A stretch of DNA of 64,000 nt, taken from contig NZ_LT900024.1 in the NCBI RefSeq assembly GCF_900182925.1, positions 868,001-932,000 on the forward strand, in the 5' to 3' direction. Shown piece by piece: positions 57,265-64,000 of the stretch (the first letter of the stretch is position 1; each line of letters begins with the position of its first letter). The notes under the pieces were generated by a model, which was not told where the DNA came from, did no database searches, and was given only the letters and a program-made list of their open reading frames with translations. Origin of the DNA: Psychrobacter sp. LV10R520-6 (GTDB lineage: Bacteria > Pseudomonadota > Gammaproteobacteria > Pseudomonadales > Moraxellaceae). The position numbers and the translations under genes were made by a program.

Positions 57265-59307
57265 ATGAGCGAGCAAGCCACCAATCAAGTCTCTAATCAA
57301 ACCTCTGAAAATACAGTAACCGCTAAGCAAACGCCCACCTTTGCTGATATTTATCAGTCATCTATCAATGATCGCGAGCAGTTCTGGGCAGAGCAAGCGA
57401 AGCGTATCTACTGGCATAAAGAGCCGGAGCAAATCCTTGATGACAGTAATTTGCCGTTTGCTAAGTGGTTCGTTGGCGGTGAGACCAATCTTTGCTATAA
57501 CTGTGTCGATCGCCATCTGCCTGATCGTGCTGAGCAAGATGCTTTTATTTGGCTGTCCTCAGAAATCAATCAAGAATTAACGGAAACCTACCCAGCCGTG
57601 ATCGATGCCTTTAGCGATTTAGGCAATAACGTTGAGTTTTATACCGACTATACCAAGCGCCGTCTGACTTATAACGACCTATATAAAGAAGTTAATTATT
57701 TTGCTGATGTGCTTCAGCGTCACGGTGTCGGGCAAGGCGATCGAGTCATCATTTATATGCCGATGATTTTGGAAGCGGCTTATGCCATGCTAGCTTGTGC
57801 GCGTATTGGTGCCATCCATTCGGTGGTATTTGGCGGCTTTGCGGCCCATAATTTAGCGATACGTATGGATGATGCCGAGGCAAAAATGGTCATCACCGTG
57901 GATGCTGGTCTACGCGGTGGTAAAGTTATTAATTATAAAAGTCTGGTTAATCAAGGGATTGAGCAAGCAACCGTTAAGCCTGAACATGTGCTGGTCGTTG
58001 ATCGCGGTATTTTACCTTTTAAACCGCAGGCATTAGATGTTGACTATGCGACTGAGCGCCGTGTTAGCTGCGAGGCCAATGCCATCGTCGATCCGGTGTG
58101 GCTAGAGTCTAATACCCCATCGTATTTACTTTATACTTCCGGTACGACCGGTACGCCAAAAGGGGTACAGCGTGATACAGGCGGTCATGCCGTGGCGCTG
58201 ACTACTTCTATGGACTATATCTATGATGGTAAGGCCGGCGAAACCTTTTGGGCGATATCGGATATCGGCTGGGCAGTGGGTCACTCTTATACTATTTATG
58301 CACCGCTATTAGCAGGTATGACCAGCGTCATGTATGAAGGGCTACCGCATCGTCCGAATCCGGGTATCTGGTGGCGCATTGTTGAGGCCAATAAGGTCAA
58401 TATCTTATTTACCGCCCCCACTGGCGTGCGCATGCTCAAAAAGCAGGATGAGACCTGGATGACGCGCTACGATGTCTCCAGTCTCAAGTCCTTCTTTTTA
58501 GCTGGCGAGCCCCTTGATCAGTCCACAGCAGATTGGTTAAAAAAGCATCTGGGCGTACCAATTTTGGACCATTATTGGCAAACCGAGTCGGGCTGGCCGA
58601 TCTTAAGTAATACGCCGAAGTTTAACCATAAACCGCATAAACAAGGTTCGCCTGGTTATCCGATGTATGGCTATGATGCACATGTTATTAATGAGGAAAC
58701 TGGTGAGCGTTGCGCTGCGGGCGAAAAGGGCTTGCTGGCCATTACTGCACCGTTACCACCAGGCTGCTTAACCACCGTTTGGCGTAATGATGAGCGCTTT
58801 ATTGACAGCTACTTTAGCTTGTCTGATGGCAATGAGTACTCTACTTCAGACTATGCGGTGACTGATGAGGACGGCTACTTTTATATTTTAGGTCGTACCG
58901 ATGATGTCATCAATGTCGCCGGTCATCGTATTGGTACCCAAGAAATCGAAGAGGCCATCAGTACCCATCCAGAAATGGCAGAGTGCGCGGTTGTGGGTAT
59001 TCATGATGAACTCAAAGGCGAGTTACCCATCGCGTTTTGTGTACTCAGAGATCATGAACAAGTGGCAACGACCGAAAGTCGCTTTCGCCTTGAGCAGCAG
59101 ATTATTGGCGCAGTGGTTAAGTCTCTTGGCGGTATTGCGCGTCCAGCGGCGGTATATTTTCCACAAGCACTACCGAAAACCCGTTCCGGTAAAATCCTAC
59201 GCCGTGCTATCCGAGCCTTGGCAGAAGGCAAGGCCACAGGTGATATGTCAACTCTTGATAACCCAACCGCCATTGATGCGGTCAAGCAGTCTATGAAAGA
59301 TTATTAA
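57265..59307 (+). CDS. prpE: Propionate-CoA ligase PrpE
   Basis: The ATG at 57265 (MSEQATNQVSN) is chosen over the upstream in-frame ATG at 57193 because TAAGGA lies about 9 bp before it; this gives 680 residues. The start of the conserved region (TFADIYQSSINDREQFWAEQ and PFAKWFVGGETNLCYNCVDRHL) is typical of PrpE rather than Acs. Other motifs are YTSGTTGTPKGVQRDTGGH, HYWQTESGWPI, GRTDDVINVAGHRIGTQEIEEA and PKTRSGKILRR, the last with the acetylation-regulated lysine. It makes propionyl-CoA from propionate, fitting the valine/propionate genes downstream. A MITE lies 3 bp past the stop. Confidence 0.85.
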   Translation: MSEQATNQVSNQTSENTVTAKQTPTFADIYQSSINDREQFWAEQAKRIYWHKEPEQILDDSNLPFAKWFVGGETNLCYNCVDRHLPDRAEQDAFIWLSSEINQELTETYPAVIDAFSDLGNNVEFYTDYTKRRLTYNDLYKEVNYFADVLQRHGVGQGDRVIIYMPMILEAAYAMLACARIGAIHSVVFGGFAAHNLAIRMDDAEAKMVITVDAGLRGGKVINYKSLVNQGIEQATVKPEHVLVVDRGILPFKPQALDVDYATERRVSCEANAIVDPVWLESNTPSYLLYTSGTTGTPKGVQRDTGGHAVALTTSMDYIYDGKAGETFWAISDIGWAVGHSYTIYAPLLAGMTSVMYEGLPHRPNPGIWWRIVEANKVNILFTAPTGVRMLKKQDETWMTRYDVSSLKSFFLAGEPLDQSTADWLKKHLGVPILDHYWQTESGWPILSNTPKFNHKPHKQGSPGYPMYGYDAHVINEETGERCAAGEKGLLAITAPLPPGCLTTVWRNDERFIDSYFSLSDGNEYSTSDYAVTDEDGYFYILGRTDDVINVAGHRIGTQEIEEAISTHPEMAECAVVGIHDELKGELPIAFCVLRDHEQVATTESRFRLEQQIIGAVVKSLGGIARPAAVYFPQALPKTRSGKILRRAIRALAEGKATGDMSTLDNPTAIDAVKQSMKDY

Positions 59308-59309
59308 TA

Positions 59310-59439
59310 ACCCCACTCTCAACTATCATAATTTTTGGCGTAGGCTGTGGCTTTAGCCCAGCGTTTTTGGCAAATGGTTACGATTGACTGGGCTAAAAGC
59401 ACCAGCCTACGATAGCCCCTATTAAGTTGAGAGTCGCGT
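59310..59439. mobile_element. 130-bp MITE, copy 2 (after prpE)
   Basis: This copy is inverted relative to the one at 24288-24417 and nearly identical over its length. It is flanked by ATTAATA(A) on both sides (59303-59310 and 59440-59447), a 7-8-bp target duplication. It sits between the prpE stop and that gene's terminator. Terminal inverted repeats are the same as in copy 1. Confidence 0.88.
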
Positions 59440-59483
59440 ATTAATAATGAATACTTATCCTAACGATTAACAGTAAACATCTA

Positions 59484-59511
59484 AGCTCATGGGCAACCAT
59501 GGGCTTTTTTA
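59484..59511 (+). terminator. Rho-independent terminator for prpE
   Basis: AGCTCATGG (59484-59492) pairs with CCATGGGCT (59497-59505), with one G-T pair, followed by six T. The MITE insertion has moved it about 130 bp away from the prpE stop. Confidence 0.75.
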
Positions 59512-59818
59512 TTAGCTTAATATTTTTTGACGTAGTTCACTTCAAATAAATTAGCCACTCTGTTGATAACAACATTGATAGCAACGTTGCTATTTATAAA
59601 TGATCTACTTTACTAAAACTTTAATAAAGCACTTGACCCTAAAATTGTTTTATTGTTATAGTCAATAACGATACGTATTAAATCATTTTAAATATAGTTG
59701 ATAATAAGAAAATCAGTTGTTAATAAATGATGTTTTACTCACCTTTTAATGAATAAAGAAACTGCCCTATAAGCGAAGTAGCTTAGCGGCAGTCTCGCAG
59801 ACAAGATAAGGATATCTT
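59512..59818. other. AT-rich intergenic region upstream of mmsA
   Basis: There is no gene in this stretch. The promoter for the valine catabolic genes should be here. GATAAGGATATC just before the mmsA ATG supplies its ribosome site. Confidence 0.45.
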
Positions 59819-61303
59819 ATGCATCACGTCCAGCAACTCATCAATGGTCAATTCACCAAATCAGCCACCAATGAATGGCTTGATATCACTGATCCGGCAA
59901 CTCAAGAAGTCATCGCCAAGGTGCCGCAAACCACCAACGATGAGATTAATCAAGCAGTCGCCGCCGCCCAAACCGCTTTTCAAACCTGGCGTAAAACACC
60001 GATTACCACTCGTGCGCGTATTTTCCTAAGATACCAAGCCCTAATTCGCGAGCATATGGATGAGCTGGCAGAAATCTTAACCGCCGAGCAAGGTAAAACG
60101 ATTGCCGATGCGCGCGGTGATGTGTTTCGCGGTTTAGAAGTGGTCGAGCATGCGGCCGGTATTGCCAATTTACAAATTGGTGACTATGTCGAAAACGTCG
60201 CATCTGGTGTGGATACTTATAGTATCTGGCAACCTCTTGGCGTCTGCGCAGGTATCACTCCGTTTAACTTCCCAGCGATGATTCCGCTATGGATGTTCCC
60301 AATGGCCATAGCCACTGGTAATACTTTTATTTTAAAACCTTCTGAGCAAGATCCGATGGTTACCATGCGTTTGGTAGAGCTGGCAGTAGAAGCGGGCGTT
60401 CCTGAAGGTGTACTGAACGTTGTACATGGTGGCAAGGACACGGTCGATGCTATCTGTGATCATCCTGATATTAAAGCAGTCTCTTTTGTAGGCTCTACTG
60501 CTGTTGGTAAGCATGTCTATGAGCGCGCTAGCCAATCAGGCAAACGTGCGCAGTGCATGATGGGTGCCAAGAACCATGCGGTTATCCTTCCTGATGCTAA
60601 TAAAGAACAAACCCTCAATCAATTGGCAGGCGCCGCATTTGGCGCTGCTGGTCAACGTTGTATGGCACTATCGGTAGTGGTGTTAGTCGGCGAGGCTGGC
60701 GAATGGGTTGACGAGATTAAAGCAAAAGCCGAAGGCTTAGTAGTCTCCGCCGGCAAGCATGATAAAGACTTAGGGCCACTGATATCACCTGCTGCCAAAG
60801 AGCGCGTTGAGCATCTGATTGCCACTGGCGTAGAGGAAGGCGCAAGCTTACTGCTTGATGGCCGAGGTCTTACCGTCGAAGGCTTTGAGAAAGGTAACTT
60901 CGTTGGCCCAACTATCTTTGATAACGTCACTAACGATATGCAAATCTATCAACAAGAAATATTTGGCCCGGTACTATGCATCATGCGTGCCGATAGCCTG
61001 GATGACGCAATAGAGCTGCTTAATGCCAATCCGAATGGTAATGGCACGGCTATCTTTACTCAATCAGGAGCCGCTGCGCATAAATTCCAACAAGACATCA
61101 TGGTTGGTCAAATCGGGATTAATTTACCGATTCCTGTGCCACTACCGATGTTCTCTTTCTCAGGCTCACGTGGTAGTAAGCTTGGCGCTCTCGGCCCTTA
61201 TGGCAAGCAGGCAGTACAGTTTTATACCCAAACTAAGACCGTAACGGCGCGCTGGTTTGACGATGAGGCAAGCCGCGGTGTGAATACCACGATCTCAATA
61301 TAG
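59819..61303 (+). CDS. mmsA: CoA-acylating methylmalonate-semialdehyde dehydrogenase
   Basis: This 494-residue aldehyde dehydrogenase has the MmsA hallmarks: [20 protein letters not shown] (about 140-159), [26 protein letters not shown] with the NAD-binding turn, [12 protein letters not shown] in place of the usual ELGG, and the catalytic cysteine in GQRCMALS (near 281). It converts (methyl)malonate semialdehyde to propionyl-CoA or acetyl-CoA with NAD and CoA, in valine, thymine and inositol breakdown. It is followed by acyl-CoA dehydrogenase, enoyl-CoA hydratase and HIBYL-CoA hydrolase genes, which identify the pathway as valine catabolism. Confidence 0.92.
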   Translation: MHHVQQLINGQFTKSATNEWLDITDPATQEVIAKVPQTTNDEINQAVAAAQTAFQTWRKTPITTRARIFLRYQALIREHMDELAEILTAEQGKTIADARGDVFRGLEVVEHAAGIANLQIGDYVENVASGVDTYSIWQPLGVCAGITPFNFPAMIPLWMFPMAIATGNTFILKPSEQDPMVTMRLVELAVEAGVPEGVLNVVHGGKDTVDAICDHPDIKAVSFVGSTAVGKHVYERASQSGKRAQCMMGAKNHAVILPDANKEQTLNQLAGAAFGAAGQRCMALSVVVLVGEAGEWVDEIKAKAEGLVVSAGKHDKDLGPLISPAAKERVEHLIATGVEEGASLLLDGRGLTVEGFEKGNFVGPTIFDNVTNDMQIYQQEIFGPVLCIMRADSLDDAIELLNANPNGNGTAIFTQSGAAAHKFQQDIMVGQIGINLPIPVPLPMFSFSGSRGSKLGALGPYGKQAVQFYTQTKTVTARWFDDEASRGVNTTISI

Positions 61304-61475
61304 GTGTTAATCAAATATATTTGCGGTACAGTATCAACCTCGCTTACTATGTTAACTTTGATACGTTAGCTACTATCTGAGTTTGATTTCCTCGTACTGC
61401 TTTTATATCAAAGTAACGATGTATTATACTTAGCCTTCTACTTATGTACTGTGCCTATAGCACAAGGATAACCTC

Positions 61476-62636
61476 ATGGATTTTTCATTAACCGACGATC
61501 AAGTTGCCTTTAGACAGACCGCCCGACAGTTTTCTTTAAAAGAGCTTAAGCCCAACGCTGCTGAGTGGGACCGCACCTCGCACTTCCCAGTCGATGTGAT
61601 TAAAAAAACTGGGGAGCTTGGTTTTTTAGGGCTATATACCAATCCAGAGTACGGTGGCTTAGGGCTACCGCGTCTAGATTCCGCTATTGTTTTTGAGGAA
61701 CTGGCATGGGGTGATACTTCCGTAGCTTCTTATATGAGTATCCATAATATGGTGTCATGGATGATCGGTGAGTACGGCAGCGCAGAATTATGCCAGCAAT
61801 ATACACCCAAAATGGTCAGCGGTGAGTGGCTGGGCAGTTATTGTCTAACCGAAGCTGGCGCCGGTTCTGATGCGGCCTCTTTGCGTACCAAAGCAGACAA
61901 GCAAGGCGATCATTATGTACTAAACGGTGAAAAAGCATTTATCTCAGGCGCTGGCGAGACCGATGTATTGGTAGTCATGGCACGTACGGGTGATAGTGGA
62001 CCAAAGGGTGTCTCAGCATTCGTGGTCGATGCGCATAGCGAAGGCATCGAATACGGTAAAAACGAGCACAAAATGGGCTGGAAAGCACAGCCAACGCGCA
62101 CTATCAGTTTTAAAGATGTCAAAGTACCCGCGTCCAATTTGATAGGCGAGGAAGGCCAAGGCTTTCGTATTGCTATGAAAGGCCTTGATGGCGGGCGTAT
62201 TAATATTGGTATTTGTGCGGTAGGTACGGCACAAGCAGCGCTTGAGACCGCGACCGATTATGTCAAAGAACGCAGCCAGTTTGGCAGCCCGATTGCCGAG
62301 CTACAGTCGGTACAGTTTAAGCTTGCCGATATGCTCACTCAAACGATTACCGCACGCCAAATGCTATATCTAGCGTCCAGCAAAGTTGATCAAAACGATC
62401 CGCAAGCCTCGGCCTATTGTGCCATGGCTAAGCGTTTATCAACCGATCTTAGCTTTGATGTCGCAAACGAAGCCTTACAGCTACATGGTGGCTATGGTTA
62501 CCTGAATGAATACCCACTTGAGCGTCATGTTCGCGATTTGCGTGTCCATCAAATATTAGAAGGCACCAATGAAATCATGCGGGTGATTATCTCACGTCAG
62601 CTGTTACAAGACGATGCACTCAGCAATTTACGCTAA
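61476..62636 (+). CDS. Acyl-CoA dehydrogenase, probably isobutyryl-CoA specific
   Basis: This 386-residue flavoprotein has the family signatures: GSYCLTEAGAGSDAASLRTKA (near 125-145), the KAFISGAG strand, RSQFGSPIAELQSVQFKLADM and LQLHGGYGYLNEYPLERHVRD. The catalytic base is the Glu in ILEGTNEIMRVIISRQL (near 368). It oxidises a short branched-chain acyl-CoA to the 2,3-enoyl-CoA with electrons going to ETF. The position between mmsA and the hydratase/hydrolase genes points to isobutyryl-CoA of valine breakdown. CAAGGATAA precedes the ATG. Confidence 0.88.
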   Translation: MDFSLTDDQVAFRQTARQFSLKELKPNAAEWDRTSHFPVDVIKKTGELGFLGLYTNPEYGGLGLPRLDSAIVFEELAWGDTSVASYMSIHNMVSWMIGEYGSAELCQQYTPKMVSGEWLGSYCLTEAGAGSDAASLRTKADKQGDHYVLNGEKAFISGAGETDVLVVMARTGDSGPKGVSAFVVDAHSEGIEYGKNEHKMGWKAQPTRTISFKDVKVPASNLIGEEGQGFRIAMKGLDGGRINIGICAVGTAQAALETATDYVKERSQFGSPIAELQSVQFKLADMLTQTITARQMLYLASSKVDQNDPQASAYCAMAKRLSTDLSFDVANEALQLHGGYGYLNEYPLERHVRDLRVHQILEGTNEIMRVIISRQLLQDDALSNLR

Positions 62637-62721
62637 TATTTAACAGCTAATATCCAGTATCTGATGTTATATATTTACGGATAGTATTATAAAAATAGCA
62701 ATCAAAAATAAAGGATTATTT

Positions 62722-63504
62722 ATGACGGACTATACTAATTTGAATTTATCAATTGATGGCCATGTTGCCACTTTGACACTGAATAACCCGCCTGCACATA
62801 CTTGGACAATGGACAGTCTTCAAGCGCTTAAGCAGTTGATGAGTGACCTCAATGCTAATGATGAAGTTTATGCGTTAATCATTCATGGCGATGGCGAGAA
62901 GTTCTTTTCAGCTGGTGCGGATCTCAATAACTTTTCTGATGGTGATAAAGGTCGCGCAGTCAGTATGGCGATTGCTTTTGGTGAGGCCTTTGAAGCCTTG
63001 TCGGCTTATCGCGGGGTCAGTATCGCAGTCATTAACGGCTATGCCATGGGCGGCGGACTTGAATGTGCGTTAGCTTGTGATATTCGTATCGCTGAAGATC
63101 ATGCACAAATGGCATTACCAGAGACGGGTGTTGGTTTATTGCCTTGCGCTGGTGGCACTCAAAACTTAGCATGGCTGGTCGGTGAAGGTTGGGCAAAACG
63201 CATGATACTGTGCGGTGAGCGGATAGACTCAGCGACTGCGCTGCGTATTGGTTTGGTTGAAGAAGTGGTTGATAAAGGTAAAGGTCTGGAAGCGGCACAA
63301 GCTTTGGCACAAAAAGCGGCTAAGCAGTCACCAGTTGCTGTCAGTCATTCTAAGAAATTGATCCAAGCCGCTAGGTATACGCCGCCAGCGCAAAACCTTG
63401 TTAAAGAGCGCGAAGCGTTTGTTAAGTTATTCGATACTATGGATCAACGAGAAGGGGTTCAAGCCTTTTTAGACAAACGCGCGCCCAATTGGCAAAATAA
63501 GTAG
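62722..63504 (+). CDS. Enoyl-CoA hydratase
   Basis: This 260-residue crotonase-fold protein has an oxyanion-hole segment FFSAGADLNNFSDGD (about 62-76), AVINGYAMGGGLECALACDIRIA (about 103-125) and a catalytic glutamate region LPETGVGLLPCAGGTQNL (about 133-150). In the valine pathway it would hydrate methacrylyl-CoA to 3-hydroxyisobutyryl-CoA. It is co-directional with the acyl-CoA dehydrogenase (85-bp gap). Only one of the two usual glutamates is obvious to me, so an isomerase role is not fully excluded. Confidence 0.85.
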   Translation: MTDYTNLNLSIDGHVATLTLNNPPAHTWTMDSLQALKQLMSDLNANDEVYALIIHGDGEKFFSAGADLNNFSDGDKGRAVSMAIAFGEAFEALSAYRGVSIAVINGYAMGGGLECALACDIRIAEDHAQMALPETGVGLLPCAGGTQNLAWLVGEGWAKRMILCGERIDSATALRIGLVEEVVDKGKGLEAAQALAQKAAKQSPVAVSHSKKLIQAARYTPPAQNLVKEREAFVKLFDTMDQREGVQAFLDKRAPNWQNK

Positions 63505-63569
63505 CATCCGTTTGTAAACATTTAACACAGCAATATTTTTTGATTGTTCATTATTGATAGGTCACTACT

Positions 63570-64000
63570 ATGACAGCAGCCGACAATACCAAGCAAACCA
63601 CGCAAGAACCATCCACAGCGCCAGAAGCGCCAGTTCTCTTTAATGCCGAAGCGACTGATTGCGGACATCTCATTGGGATCATGACCTTAAATACGCCTAA
63701 GTCTTTAAATGCTTTGAGTGTTGAAATGTGTCAATTATTATCGCATCAACTTGAGCAGTGGCAAAACGATGAACAAGTGGTGGCAATATTATTAAAAGGG
63801 GCAGGCGATAAGGCATTTTGTGCGGGCGGTGACATCCGTAAGCTTTATGACAGTATGTCGCAAACCGCGCCACTACCGAACCCTTATGCAACCGAGTTCT
63901 TTAGTCATGAGTACCGTCTATACCGCCAAATGCATTTTTATACTAAGCCATTAATATTATGGGGTGACGGCATTATTATGGGCGGTGGCATGGGCATGAT
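63570..64000 (+). CDS. 3-hydroxyisobutyryl-CoA hydrolase, N-terminal part
   Basis: The frame starts at the ATG at 63570 (MTAADNTKQTTQEP) and runs off the right edge after 143 codons. After a polar 30-residue leader it shows GIMTLNTPKSLNALSVEMC, ILLKGAGDKAFCAGGDIRKLYD and ILWGDGIIMGGGMGM, the crotonase-fold signature in the form typical of HIBYL-CoA hydrolases (FCAGGDI, MGGGMG). It would release 3-hydroxyisobutyrate in valine breakdown, consistent with the preceding genes. Confidence 0.82.
   Translation, partial: MTAADNTKQTTQEPSTAPEAPVLFNAEATDCGHLIGIMTLNTPKSLNALSVEMCQLLSHQLEQWQNDEQVVAILLKGAGDKAFCAGGDIRKLYDSMSQTAPLPNPYATEFFSHEYRLYRQMHFYTKPLILWGDGIIMGGGMGM

Overview
The window looks like a chromosomal segment of a gammaproteobacterium, most likely Psychrobacter or a close Moraxellaceae relative. 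This is inferred from the moderately AT-rich sequence, the protein families, and the pairing of a type I-F CRISPR-Cas locus with valine/propionate catabolism genes; it was not checked by any search. Accessory DNA (defence systems, insertion elements, decaying genes) fills about 0-54 kb, with blocks of ordinary metabolic genes at 17-22 kb and 54-64 kb.

Region 1 (1-16.9 kb) is a defence island. It starts with the end of an IS3-family element. A minus-strand restriction-modification-like operon follows: MmeI-type DNA methyltransferase, SF2 helicase, GIY-YIG/T5orf172 nuclease, and further on a PD-(D/E)XK protein. Next come a small protein resembling a 6-carboxy/6-pyruvoyl-tetrahydropterin synthase and a complete type I Zorya operon (zorA-zorB-zorC-zorD). 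A tRNA-Gly(GCC), whose 3' end faces the island, closes the region.

Region 2 (17-25 kb) holds a thiamine-diphosphate 2-keto acid decarboxylase, a Tsx-like outer-membrane channel, and an nnrS-nsrR pair with an NsrR-like operator. It also has an MBL-fold-like gene with a decayed paralogue, and a higBA module whose toxin is destroyed by a 130-bp MITE while its antitoxin is intact. At 25-27.4 kb an ankyrin gene is split by an IS607-type element carrying tnpA and tnpB.

Region 3 (27.5-53.6 kb) is a very large type I-F CRISPR-Cas locus read on the minus strand: cas1, cas2-3, [higBA on the opposite strand], csy1, csy2, csy3, csy4, leader, array. I count 253 repeat copies (91 + 162) and 251 spacers. 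The distal end of the array runs into five tandem 192-bp units that each carry a truncated repeat, and a shortened copy of the same unit sits inside the array.

The most interesting element is at about 48063-48152, between csy1 and the embedded higBA module. It is a degenerate mini-CRISPR on the plus strand, with its own consensus-like promoter. It has two diverged repeats that keep the 5-bp stem, 5-nt loop and 8-nt tail layout of the I-F repeat, the second by a compensatory base-pair change. The 27-nt pseudo-spacer matches 20 of 24 leading positions of a sequence lying over the predicted csy1 promoter, directly next to a 5'-CC PAM. This is the arrangement expected of a Cas-regulating RNA (CreR): Cascade loaded with this RNA would repress its own operon. 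A higBA toxin-antitoxin module with its own promoter and palindromic operator lies immediately downstream, which suggests a link to CreTA-like guarding.

Region 4 (53.9-64 kb) has an MFS transporter, a medium/long-chain acyl-CoA synthetase, propionate-CoA ligase (followed by a second MITE copy), and the start of a valine catabolic cluster: mmsA, acyl-CoA dehydrogenase, enoyl-CoA hydratase, and a truncated 3-hydroxyisobutyryl-CoA hydrolase.
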